64,000 bases of DNA, from contig CACXXH010000004.1 in assembly GCA_902771595.1 (NCBI GenBank), forward strand, positions 18,329-82,328, read 5' to 3'. Positions 17,314-25,849 of this stretch are shown here, piece after piece. Both the position numbers and the translations under genes were made by a program. This DNA is from Fibrobacter succinogenes (GTDB lineage Bacteria > Fibrobacterota > Fibrobacteria > Fibrobacterales > Fibrobacteraceae). The notes beneath the pieces were generated by a model. It did no database searches and had not been told where the DNA came from. It saw only the letters and a program-made list of their open reading frames with translations. The stretch's first letter is position 1. Each line of letters opens with the position of its first letter.

Positions 17314-18177
17314 CTAAATTCGCATCGAAATATCGAGTGCTTTAACGCTGTGCGTGAGTGCACCGACCGAAATGTAGTCGAGCCCGAGCGTCGCGATTTC
17401 CTTCGCGCGTTCGAGCGTCATGTTGCCGGAGCCTTCCACCAGGCACGGATCACCGCTTTCCTTGATAATCTTCAGGGCCTCGGCCATCATCTCGTTGCTC
17501 ATGTTGTCGAGCATGATGACGTCCACACCCTTGTTCAAAAGAGCGCGCAGCTGGTCGAAGTTTTCGACTTCCATCTCGACCATCAAGTTCTGCTTGTTGT
17601 TCTTCTTCACGACCTCGAGCGCCTGGAGCACGCCACCCGCGGCGGCGATGTGGTTGTCCTTCACGAGCACCATGTCGAAGAGCCCCATACGGTGGTTGGA
17701 ACCGCCACCCACGCGCACGGCATACTTCTGCAGCGTGCGGAAGCCGGGAACCGTCTTGCGCGTATCGAGCACCTTCGTCTTGCCGCCCTTGAGGGCTTCC
17801 TGGAAGGTATGCGCGACCGTCGCCACGCCCGAAAGCTGCTGGATAAAGTTCAGGAGAGTGCGTTCGCCCGTCAAGAGTTCGTGCGTCGTACCGTCCATTT
17901 CGGCAATCAGGTCGCCCTTCTTGACGACATCGCCGTCTTTCTTGTGGAGCGTCACCTTCACGCTGGCCTTCAGTTCCTGGAACACGAGTTCGATGACCGG
18001 GAGGCCGGCGAGCACGCCGTCTTCCTTGGCAATCAGGCGAGCATGCTGCTTCTGATCGGCAGGGATAGTCCATTCGCTGGTGACATCGCCCGTACGCACG
18101 TCTTCGGCAAGCGCCAAGCGGATCATCGTGAGAGCATCATTAACTGGGAAAACGGGTGTTGAGCAATCTCCATACAT
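17314..18177 (-). CDS. nadC: Quinolinate phosphoribosyltransferase (nicotinate-nucleotide pyrophosphorylase)
   Basis: 287 residues. It converts quinolinate and PRPP to nicotinate mononucleotide, the committed step of de novo NAD synthesis. Motifs: ALAEDVRTGDVTS near the N-terminus, LNFIQQLSGVAT, the PRPP/quinolinate-binding TRKTVPGFR and VGGGSNHRMGLFDMVLVKDNH. C-terminal VEGSGNMTLE and YISVGALTHS complete the barrel. Length is standard. No nadA or nadB in view. Upstream is an 89-base gap filled with TGTGTAATG repeats. Confidence 0.95.
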   Translation of the reverse strand: MYGDCSTPVFPVNDALTMIRLALAEDVRTGDVTSEWTIPADQKQHARLIAKEDGVLAGLPVIELVFQELKASVKVTLHKKDGDVVKKGDLIAEMDGTTHELLTGERTLLNFIQQLSGVATVAHTFQEALKGGKTKVLDTRKTVPGFRTLQKYAVRVGGGSNHRMGLFDMVLVKDNHIAAAGGVLQALEVVKKNNKQNLMVEMEVENFDQLRALLNKGVDVIMLDNMSNEMMAEALKIIKESGDPCLVEGSGNMTLERAKEIATLGLDYISVGALTHSVKALDISMRI

Positions 18178-18266
18178 AACTTAACTTCCTGTTGTCAAAA
18201 TGTGTAATGTGAAATGTGTAATGTAATATTTTTCATCAATCATTCCACATTCGTCATCTCACATCG
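18178..18266. repeat. Short TGTGTAATG / CACATT tandem repeat, locus 1
   Basis: The gap holds ATGTGTAATG, GTGAAATG and ATGTGTAATG units near 18198-18223, then the complementary type (CCACATT, CTCACATC) near 18244-18266, so the whole segment could fold back on itself. The same vocabulary recurs at 25734-25811 and 27985-28041. It lies between nadC and a sugar transferase on the minus strand. Confidence 0.6.
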
Positions 18267-19718
18267 CTATTGCGCTCCTTTACCGGTCAAGACAACGTAA
18301 ACAGTGCGGACAAGAATCTGGAAATCCAGTAGCAGGCTCATGTTCTCGTAGTAATACATGTCGTACTGCAACTTGATTTTCACGTCCTCGGTGCTGGTAT
18401 CGTAATGATGGCGCACCTGCGCCCAGCCGGTAAGGCCAGGCTTCATCTTGAGTCGGCTAATGTAGAACGGAATTTCTTCACGGAGCTTGCTGATGAACAC
18501 GGCACGCTCGGGACGCGGCCCCACCATGCTCATGTCACCCTTCAACACGCACAAAATCTGCGGCAGTTCGTCGATACGGGTCTTGCGCAGGAACTTGCCT
18601 ATCTTCGTGACACGCGGATCGTCCTTAGTCGCCCACTGGGCACCGAACTTCTCGGCATCGGTCCGCATGGTACGGAACTTGTACACCGTGAACGGCTTGC
18701 CGTAAAGTCCAATGCGTTCCTGGGAATAGAACACCGGGCCACCGTCCTGCAACTTGATGGCGATGGCCGCGAGAATCCACAGCGGGAACGACACCAAGCC
18801 GATAAACCCGCCCACGACCAAATCCATGATGCGCTTCACGCGCACCTGCCAAGGGGGCATGGTGAACGCGAAAAGTTCCTGCAATTCAAAACCGTAAACG
18901 AGGTTCGCCTTGAACCGTCCGTTCACCACGGGGTAAAGTTCCGGAACTATATAGATGTGCAGCGCCATCTCGCAAATCCACACGAGCACGCGCATAATCT
19001 CTTGCGGCGAAGAACTTTCGTGCGCAATGACAATCCCGGTCACGCGATACTTTTTCACGAGAGCGGCCAGGTCCGAATATTTACCAAGCACGGGGAAACC
19101 GGCGAACTCACGATCCATCACCTGGAAGCGCTCGTCCACAAACCCGATAACGCGCTGACCTCGTTCCGGCGTATTCTTCAAGTCTTCGGCAACCTTGCGG
19201 CCCGCCTCGGTAGCGCCGAGCACCAGGATATTGTTCGCCCCGTAGCCAAGCCGCAATAGACCGCGCAGGCACAGGTAGATGAACATCCTGAACGAAGCTA
19301 CAAGCACCATCGCAAGTCCGCCGTAAATGAATATCCACGGGAAGCGGGAACCGTACAGGTAACCTTCGCTCAGCGGCATGTTGGACGAGAACTTGGAGAT
19401 GAACTCCGAGCCGAAAAGGCACACGATAATAAGGACAATTCCAATGATGACACCGCGCAGCACACGCAGAATCTGGTGCGTTCGCGACATCAGGAGCCAC
19501 GAGCGGTAAAGCCCCGCGCAAGTGAACAGCACGAGCCATGCGATATTGAGAAAAAGCCCCATGTGGGCATAATCCGCAAACAGCTTGCTCGGGTCGTACT
19601 TGTCGGCAATCCAGCCGCTATGGAACTGCACCCAAAAAGCGAGCATGAAGCAAATGGAAAGAGCCACGAAATCCGAAAGGATAACGAGGATACGTTCCAA
19701 TGTAGCAGCGCGTATCAT
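18267..19718 (-). CDS. Undecaprenyl-phosphate sugar phosphotransferase (WbaP/polyprenyl GPT type)
   Basis: 483 residues. It transfers a sugar-1-phosphate from a UDP-sugar to undecaprenyl phosphate, starting a surface polysaccharide repeat unit at the inner membrane. Layout: four to five N-terminal membrane helices (to ~130), a Rossmann-like middle domain with NNILVLGATEAGRKVAED, and the C-terminal catalytic domain beginning KRIMDLVVGGFIGLVSFP with YKFRTMRTDAE, TRIDELPQ and GDMSMVGPRPE. That is the full-length architecture, in contrast to the shorter homologue at 24561. hom lies just upstream on the same strand, 42 bases away. Confidence 0.92.
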   Translation of the reverse strand: MIRAATLERILVILSDFVALSICFMLAFWVQFHSGWIADKYDPSKLFADYAHMGLFLNIAWLVLFTCAGLYRSWLLMSRTHQILRVLRGVIIGIVLIIVCLFGSEFISKFSSNMPLSEGYLYGSRFPWIFIYGGLAMVLVASFRMFIYLCLRGLLRLGYGANNILVLGATEAGRKVAEDLKNTPERGQRVIGFVDERFQVMDREFAGFPVLGKYSDLAALVKKYRVTGIVIAHESSSPQEIMRVLVWICEMALHIYIVPELYPVVNGRFKANLVYGFELQELFAFTMPPWQVRVKRIMDLVVGGFIGLVSFPLWILAAIAIKLQDGGPVFYSQERIGLYGKPFTVYKFRTMRTDAEKFGAQWATKDDPRVTKIGKFLRKTRIDELPQILCVLKGDMSMVGPRPERAVFISKLREEIPFYISRLKMKPGLTGWAQVRHHYDTSTEDVKIKLQYDMYYYENMSLLLDFQILVRTVYVVLTGKGAQ

Positions 19719-19760
19719 AATGAACTAAACTACAAAAATCCGGCCGAAAAGGCCACCTCG

Positions 19761-21050
19761 CTAGGCGAGGAAGCGGATAACCTGGCTCTTTTCGACGATT
19801 TCGGGCAGGGCGTCGATGGCATCCACCGCCTTCGAGGCCTTGCAGTCCTGCGTTTTTTCGGTAATGACCACGATGGAGACCTTGCCCGGGTCATTCACGT
19901 TCTTCTGGATAATCGTCTCGATGGAGATGCTATTCTCGGCAAGAACGCTCGTGATCTTTGCGAGCACGCCGCAAGCGTCGCGGGACGTGAAGCGCAGGTA
20001 GTAGCGGGCCGAAGTTTCCGAAATCGGGACGAGCGTCGCAGAATTATCGACGTTGAACCAGCCCATCGGGAGCGCCTTGCGGGAACCCTGGTCCACGGAG
20101 CGGGCCAAGGAAACGAGGTCAGCCACGACAGCGGAAGCCGTCGGGAGGCGGCCAGCACCGGCGCCGGTCTGAACCGTTTCGCCCAGGTTGTCGCACTTGA
20201 GGTAAACGGCATTGATGACGCCGTTCACGTTGGAAAGCAGGTTTTCGTTCGAGACGAAGCACGGATGGACACGGGCGTCCACGCGGTCTCCGTCGCGGTG
20301 GTAAATGCCGAGGAGCTTCACGCAGCAGCCGAGTTCCTTGGCGAACGCGATATCCTGGGCGGTAATCTTGGAAATGCCCGTAACGTGAATCTTCTCGAAG
20401 TCCACGCGCTTGCCGCTGCAGAGGCTAGCGAGGAGGGCGGTCTTGTGGGCGGAGTCGATACCTTCGATGTCGAAGGTCGGGTCGGCTTCGGCAAAACCGA
20501 GCTTCTGGGCGTCCTTCAAGACCACGTCAAAGTCGAGGCCTTCATCGGCCATGCGGCTCAGGATGTAGTTGCAGGTGCCGTTGATGATGCAGCTCAGGTG
20601 TTCCACCGTAGAGCCGAGCAGGCCTTCCTGGAGGCTGCGGATAATGGGAATGCCACCGCCGACAGCGGCTTCGAACAGAACGTGCAGGCCCTTTTCGGCA
20701 GCGAGCGGGAAAATCTCGTGGCCGTACTTCGCGAGGAGAGCCTTGTTCGCGGTCACCACGTGCTTGCCCGAATTGAGAGCGGCCAGGATCCACTTGCGCG
20801 GCATGTTGTAGCCACCGGCAAGTTCCACGAGCACGTCGATGCCGTCACCGGCAATCATTTCATCGGCGTTGGTCGAAACCTTGTAGCCCTTCGCCTTGTA
20901 CGGGGCAACTTCTTCTTCGGACTTCGCGCAGATGCAGGCGAGTTCGAGTTCGACACCGAGCTTTTCCTTGTACTCGGCAATCTTCTGTTCCAAAATCTGA
21001 ATGACACCGCCACCGACGGTTCCAGTACCAATAAGTCCAATACGCAGCAT
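19761..21050 (-). CDS. hom: Homoserine dehydrogenase with ACT domain
   Basis: 429 residues. It reduces aspartate semialdehyde to homoserine, the branch to Thr and Met. N-terminal Rossmann motif GLIGTGTVGGGV, the NKALLA segment after the dinucleotide fold, the substrate region GICNYI-like (INGTCNYILSRM), ADPTFDIEGIDSAHK, and a C-terminal ACT domain (YYLRFTSRDACGVLAKIT) that normally mediates threonine inhibition. Stand-alone enzyme, not fused to aspartokinase. Its ribosome-binding site lies in the arm of a leader hairpin listed separately. Confidence 0.95.
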   Translation of the reverse strand: MLRIGLIGTGTVGGGVIQILEQKIAEYKEKLGVELELACICAKSEEEVAPYKAKGYKVSTNADEMIAGDGIDVLVELAGGYNMPRKWILAALNSGKHVVTANKALLAKYGHEIFPLAAEKGLHVLFEAAVGGGIPIIRSLQEGLLGSTVEHLSCIINGTCNYILSRMADEGLDFDVVLKDAQKLGFAEADPTFDIEGIDSAHKTALLASLCSGKRVDFEKIHVTGISKITAQDIAFAKELGCCVKLLGIYHRDGDRVDARVHPCFVSNENLLSNVNGVINAVYLKCDNLGETVQTGAGAGRLPTASAVVADLVSLARSVDQGSRKALPMGWFNVDNSATLVPISETSARYYLRFTSRDACGVLAKITSVLAENSISIETIIQKNVNDPGKVSIVVITEKTQDCKASKAVDAIDALPEIVEKSQVIRFLA

Positions 21051-21055
21051 ATTGC

Positions 21056-21082
21056 GTCTCCATTTTTAAATTTTTCGGAGAC
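21056..21082 (-). promoter_or_regulatory. Leader hairpin covering the hom ribosome-binding site
   Basis: On the minus strand the hom leader has GTCTCC at the 5' arm and GGAGAC at the 3' arm, separated by 15 A/T-rich bases; the 3' arm contains the GGAG just upstream of the hom ATG at 21050. Folding would hide the Shine-Dalgarno. Whether any signal controls it is unknown; the stem is only six pairs. Confidence 0.4.
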
Positions 21083-21100
21083 ACAATATAGAATTTTACG

Positions 21101-24100
21101 CTAGAAGCCCACAGTCACCTTGCGGGTTCCATACCCTATCCGGAGCACAAAACTACCCGGAGCAGGCACAGTCACGTTGAAATTCGCACTGCCAGCCACT
21201 CCACGGAGCACCTCATTGCCCTGCATATCGAACAGCACGTAGGTAGAACCGCTCCTTGCACCCGCCACCTGCAAGGTGTTGTCCAGAACAGCCACGCTAA
21301 ACTGCGGCACGGGGGCGACATCGATGCGGTTGGGCTTGGAACTGCTGGAGGACTTGTCCGACTTCTGGCTCGAACTGGACTTCGCGCTAGAAGACGACTT
21401 CGCGGAACTGGAGGACTTCGCAGAAGAACTCGAAGCAACGCTCGACGACGATTCGCTAGAACTGGACGCCACAGAACTGCTGGAAGGCAACTTTTCGAAT
21501 TGGGCTACAAGGTTAACAGTTTCCGTTGCAGTGAAGTAACACGAGGCGTAAGTTCCGCACACCGTATTCCATTCAACAAATCGGTAGCCCTCATTAGGTA
21601 CAGCTTCTACATAGACTCTCTTTCCATAGTCAAATGTATCGTAAACAAAGCCCAACGATCCCGTAGACCATGTACTTCCAAGCCTGAGTCTACCCGCATT
21701 GCCAAGATTCGATTCTACAGAAACATACACCCGTATTTTTTCCCATTTTGCATAGAAATTCAAATTTCCCGATTCCTCGGCGCCAATCTCAGTAACGGCG
21801 CTCCCTGAGAATTCCGCGTTCCTATACCAGCCCGCGAATGTATAGCCCTCACGTTCGAGTACAGGCAAAGCGACACCTTCTCCGGGCGTGTACACAAAGA
21901 CGGAATACGAGCCCGAAGTATCCTTGTGAAGAATGGCAAAATTTCGTTCCTCTTTTTGAGCAAACACGGGGTAGTAATCTCCCTGTTTCCAAACTTCGCC
22001 ATTGATACCACCAGCAACGACATTACCCTCAGAATCCTTCTGCATATAATCGTGCAAGGCCGCAGCGAGCGAGCCATCCTCGAAAGCATCCGCCGCAACT
22101 GCCTGAACCTTGTCATCTTCGATTCCAGCAGCAGTCAAATAGAAGGTATTATCAATAATCCATTTATCTGGCCCCTCATCGTATTCATACTCTTCCGAGA
22201 ACGAGCCCTTGTTGTAATTGTTAAGAATAAAGGATTCCATCGGGTGGTAGTAGCACACGGCATCTTTGTTAGACGCAAGCGCTGTCACGGGCAAACCAGA
22301 ACCAATCAACCCTCCAACCATACCCGAAGAAGGGCCTTCAATATCAGAGACGCTGTAGTTATTCGCTATAAAAGCATTACCGAGAAGGTGACCGACCAGG
22401 CCACCCGCACTAATTGTACGCACATTAACATAAGATGTTCCATTGATATCACGGGTTACCGTATCCGCATACAGCTTCATGGAACCTTCATGGAAGTTCT
22501 GCACAAGCACCAAATCGGTATAGCTGCTCCCCACAAGGCCGCCCATATAGCCACTGCCCCTTGCCGACATTTTTCCACGATGGCTGCTATTTTTTATAAC
22601 GAGCGTTGTATCGGAAAACGCAACAAGTCCGCCCATCGCTCCAGCAATATAACCCTTAAAATGACAGTTTTCCAATGTCAAAGGAAGATCGGCATTGCCA
22701 ACTATACCACTGCCTTCCGAGTAAGTATCATCTATGGTCAAGTTACGAATGACGGTCTGTTTCTCTCTATCCGAAGACAAAAGTGCATGGAACAGCCCAG
22801 CGCCATCCTTAATAAACAAGCCTGAAATCTTATGCCCCTGGCCATCAAACAGCGCCAAGGAACCTTCAATTCGCGACCAGGGCATAAACTTATTCACCCC
22901 AGATTCATCAAGCGTCCCATCACGTTTTAGGACATTCTCGTTCACCACGATGTCTTTCGTGAGCTTACCGCAAAGGTGCGATTGCAATATAGTTTCGTGA
23001 TAATAACGGTCGGCATTGACTATTTGTGCAAAGCCATAAAGTTCCGCCACATCAGAAATCTCATAGCAGCTGTCCGTAGCATCTAATGCAGGTGTTTTCA
23101 ATTCATACCATTTTGCATAGAAATCCTTATCACCCACATCTGTAGCAACCATCGCACTTATACGTTCCCCCGTTAACTCTTCATTGTCGTACCACCCTAC
23201 AAAGAAGTAGCCATACCTATTCATATCATAGATACCGTCAATCGGCAACGCTTTTTGAAATCCTTCAAGATACTCGCAAACAGCATCCTCCTCATGACGA
23301 TAAGAACAATATCCATAATTCGCCTCCCAACTCGTATCAAAATCGCCGCCATTGAGATGGAACGTTATTTTATAGACATTTTTCAGTTTCGCCCAATATT
23401 CAAGATTACCTATTTCATTGGTAGAAATAGCCGTACCCTTGTTCCCACTGAATTCCTTGTCCTTGTACCAGCCAAGGAACGCCGTATTTTCCTTGACAAC
23501 CGTATCAGGCAAATTGTATGTAAATCCGGAAATGTAACTGTTGAAATAAACAGCCGTATCTCCCGTAAAAGTATGGAACGAAACCTTGTAACGGTCTACA
23601 GAAGAGTTCTTAAGTTGACCCGAAAAATTCGGGTATTTGTCTTTCTGCACATCTTGCCCCCAAATGGGATCGGCCTCGTGCAGCGCAAACGCCACCACAC
23701 CCTTTTTGAACTGGTCCGACGTTACATGCATAATACCGTAACTGTCGAGTTTTTCCTTGCTGTCCAATATATAGGAATTCTTGACGTCAAGCGTTCCACG
23801 ATTAGTTTCATACAAGAAACCGTCTTCCACGCTGTAGCTGTTTTCCATTGTCAGCACAACATGTTCGCCAATCCGCTGTACAATGTTCGCGTTTTTTCCA
23901 TAACCCTTAGCATAAACCTGGGACTGATTATAGCAGTTCAATATTTTTGCATACGAATCTTTTCCGTCTTCCAAATCAGAATCAATCACGTCTACGGCAA
24001 ATACTGCTGCACCTACCCCAGTATGGCTCTTCATTTCAAAATACGAATCGACTATTCCCAAGTTCTTTATGACCGTCGGGGTCTCGGGGTTGGCGACCAG

Positions 24101-24490
24101 GACGCGAATAAAGCCCACATCCTGAGCATCGGCATCTTGTGTCACATTCTGGAAAAGGCCCGAAATCGTGTGACCGTTTCCATCGAACGTGCCCGCGAAG
24201 GTGTCTAACGGGTTCCATGACGCAAACTCGGCAGATAATTCATCATCGTCATAAGAATTGAGGACATCGCTGTTGACAACGATATTCTTCGTGAGCTTGC
24301 CACAAGCGGCCTTGTTCCGGAGAAAGCCATCGGTTCCATTCACAATGGCGGCAAAACCGTAAAGTTCGGCCTCATTCGAAATTTCATAACATCCGTCCGA
24401 CAAGACCGGAGCTGTAGGAGTGATAATAATAGCATTTGCCGATATTGTGGCAAAAAGAATCCCTCCGAGAGCTAGAATGGAATGTTTCAT
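21101..24490 (-). CDS. Large secreted repeat protein (GLUG-like, InlB B-repeats, Ser-rich linker, sorting-like tail)
   Basis: 1129 residues. Signal peptide (core LALGGILFATISANA), then two lobes that both open with a DGCYEIS/DSCYEISDVAELYGFA segment and carry GLUG-like beta-helix repeats (HTISGLF, GGLVG). Three Listeria-Bacteroides/InlB B-type repeats follow a GW-x-x-x-x-x-F/E-x-G pattern (AFLGWYKDKEFSG, FFVGWYDNEELTG, TFAGWYRNAEFSG), then a divergent B-repeat (NEGYRFVEWN). Residues ~1005-1050 are a Ser/Ala/Lys low-complexity linker, and the last 75 form a beta-sandwich tail like those of other Fibrobacter secreted proteins. Probably cell-surface or extracellular adhesion or carbohydrate binding; no catalytic residues seen. 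The start has a strong GGAGG site. Confidence 0.85.
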   Translation of the reverse strand: MKHSILALGGILFATISANAIIITPTAPVLSDGCYEISNEAELYGFAAIVNGTDGFLRNKAACGKLTKNIVVNSDVLNSYDDDELSAEFASWNPLDTFAGTFDGNGHTISGLFQNVTQDADAQDVGFIRVLVANPETPTVIKNLGIVDSYFEMKSHTGVGAAVFAVDVIDSDLEDGKDSYAKILNCYNQSQVYAKGYGKNANIVQRIGEHVVLTMENSYSVEDGFLYETNRGTLDVKNSYILDSKEKLDSYGIMHVTSDQFKKGVVAFALHEADPIWGQDVQKDKYPNFSGQLKNSSVDRYKVSFHTFTGDTAVYFNSYISGFTYNLPDTVVKENTAFLGWYKDKEFSGNKGTAISTNEIGNLEYWAKLKNVYKITFHLNGGDFDTSWEANYGYCSYRHEEDAVCEYLEGFQKALPIDGIYDMNRYGYFFVGWYDNEELTGERISAMVATDVGDKDFYAKWYELKTPALDATDSCYEISDVAELYGFAQIVNADRYYHETILQSHLCGKLTKDIVVNENVLKRDGTLDESGVNKFMPWSRIEGSLALFDGQGHKISGLFIKDGAGLFHALLSSDREKQTVIRNLTIDDTYSEGSGIVGNADLPLTLENCHFKGYIAGAMGGLVAFSDTTLVIKNSSHRGKMSARGSGYMGGLVGSSYTDLVLVQNFHEGSMKLYADTVTRDINGTSYVNVRTISAGGLVGHLLGNAFIANNYSVSDIEGPSSGMVGGLIGSGLPVTALASNKDAVCYYHPMESFILNNYNKGSFSEEYEYDEGPDKWIIDNTFYLTAAGIEDDKVQAVAADAFEDGSLAAALHDYMQKDSEGNVVAGGINGEVWKQGDYYPVFAQKEERNFAILHKDTSGSYSVFVYTPGEGVALPVLEREGYTFAGWYRNAEFSGSAVTEIGAEESGNLNFYAKWEKIRVYVSVESNLGNAGRLRLGSTWSTGSLGFVYDTFDYGKRVYVEAVPNEGYRFVEWNTVCGTYASCYFTATETVNLVAQFEKLPSSSSVASSSSESSSSVASSSSAKSSSSAKSSSSAKSSSSQKSDKSSSSSKPNRIDVAPVPQFSVAVLDNTLQVAGARSGSTYVLFDMQGNEVLRGVAGSANFNVTVPAPGSFVLRIGYGTRKVTVGF

Positions 24491-24560
24491 AGAACCTCCT
24501 CCGTTATAATTCTAACATCTTTTATAAATATAATATAACGAAATAGCTATATTTACCCAT
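24491..24560. promoter_or_regulatory. Divergent promoter region
   Basis: AT-rich 70 bases between the large secreted protein (-) and a sugar transferase (+). TATAAT occurs at 24505-24510 and again at 24529-24534 on the + strand; either could be the -10 of the + gene. The - gene has AGGAGG directly before its ATG. Confidence 0.4.
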
Positions 24561-25733
24561 ATGGAACAGGAATCCGTCAATCCGGCAATCGGCTCAATTC
24601 TCGACGAGCAAAAACTAAAGAACATTGTCTACCCGGCAAGGCTCTTCAGGACGCGCCTTAACGAAGAATTTTTACGTGCGAACCGCACTCGCAAGCCGTT
24701 CCTGTATATCAAGATGTATGCCCACCAGTACGACTTCTTCGGCTGGGGCAGCCCGAGCAGGACTGTCGAAAATACATGGCGCATCAGCATCCTCACGATG
24801 TTCTCGCACCTCAGATTCATCGATGTCTTGGGCTATTTGTCCGATGGCAGCGGGCTCGGCATCATCCTTTTGAATTCCGACCTTTCGACTCTCGAATCCA
24901 TCCGCAAGGAAATCCTGCACAAGCTCAACGACGCGGGCCTCATCCAGACGCTCCGCATCAATCCCAAGAGGCCGATTTTCGAAGCGTATTTCTATACCGG
25001 CTATCAGGAAAAGGACAACCTGGAACTCGCGGATAAAATCAAGGATTTCAACAGCACGAACGGCAGGTTCTTCTCGCTCGAGCGACTGAACCTCGACCAC
25101 ATCTGGGAGCACCCCCACAAGATTCGTTTCCGTCATATCATCAAGCGACTCGTCGACGTGTCTTGCTCCAGCTTCGCCCTGGTAGTTCTTTCCCCGCTGC
25201 TCCTGTTCTGCGCACTCGCAGTGAAAATCAGCGACCACAAGGGTCCCGTCATCTTCAAGCAGACACGCGTAGGCAAGAACGGAAGACTATTCACCATGTA
25301 CAAGTTCCGCAGCATGTACGTGGATGCCGAAGAACGCAAAAAAGAACTTATGGCCCATAACGAGACGGGCGGCAAGACCTTCAAGATGAAGAACGACCCG
25401 CGCATCTATCCGTTCGGCCGCATACTTCGCAAGTTCAGCCTCGATGAACTGCCCCAGTTGGTGAACATCATCAAGGGAGACATGTCCATCGTGGGTCCGC
25501 GCCCGCCGATTCCTTCCGAAGTGGAAGAATACGAACCGTGGCACCGCATGCGCCTGTCCGTTACACCGGGCCTCACCTGCATCTGGCAGGTCAGCGGCCG
25601 CAGCAACATCTCGTTCGAAGGGCAGATGCGCCTCGACAACGACTACATCCGCCGCGACGGCAAGCTCGGTGAAGACATCAAGCTCATCCTCAAGACCTTC
25701 AAGGTCGTGTTCAAGGGCGAAGGAGCGTATTAA
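24561..25733 (+). CDS. Polyprenyl-phosphate sugar transferase with unusual soluble N-terminal domain
   Basis: 390 residues. The C-terminal half (from ~190) is a bacterial sugar transferase: one membrane helix (ALVVLSPLLLFCALAVKI), TRVGKNGRLFTMYKFRSM, KFSLDELPQLVNIIKGDMS and SIVGPRPPIP. The N-terminal ~180 residues have no membrane helices. They include DVLGYLSDGSGLGIILLN, which is placed and shaped like the signature strand-turn of a GGDEF domain but lacks the GGDEF residues, so it may be a degenerate regulatory domain (inference). It starts a surface glycan by loading a sugar phosphate onto a lipid carrier. It stands alone between a secreted protein and a GH30 gene. Confidence 0.88.
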   Translation: MEQESVNPAIGSILDEQKLKNIVYPARLFRTRLNEEFLRANRTRKPFLYIKMYAHQYDFFGWGSPSRTVENTWRISILTMFSHLRFIDVLGYLSDGSGLGIILLNSDLSTLESIRKEILHKLNDAGLIQTLRINPKRPIFEAYFYTGYQEKDNLELADKIKDFNSTNGRFFSLERLNLDHIWEHPHKIRFRHIIKRLVDVSCSSFALVVLSPLLLFCALAVKISDHKGPVIFKQTRVGKNGRLFTMYKFRSMYVDAEERKKELMAHNETGGKTFKMKNDPRIYPFGRILRKFSLDELPQLVNIIKGDMSIVGPRPPIPSEVEEYEPWHRMRLSVTPGLTCIWQVSGRSNISFEGQMRLDNDYIRRDGKLGEDIKLILKTFKVVFKGEGAY

Positions 25734-25849
25734 CAGATGTGGGATGTTAGATGTGAAGTGCGAAATTATTGACTCACATTACACATCACACACTCCACAT
25801 TACACATTTTTCTGGGTTGGTTGATTGGTTGGTAACAAAGGATGTGAAT
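25734..25849. repeat. Short TGTGTAATG / CACATT repeat, locus 2
   Basis: Units GATGTGGGATG, TTAGATGTG and AAGTG at 25736-25760 are followed after a short spacer by CACATTACACATC, ACACTCCACATT and ACACATT at 25775-25809, roughly the reverse complement, so it could form a long imperfect hairpin after the sugar transferase gene. The last 40 bases are the leader of the GH30 gene with AAAGGA before its ATG. Confidence 0.6.

Noticed and set aside
19742..19754. GGCC/GGCC hairpin after hom
   Set aside because: Only four base pairs; too weak to call a terminator.
19476..21104. 542-codon + strand frame
   Set aside because: Antisense of hom and the start of the sugar transferase; no motif or ribosome site.
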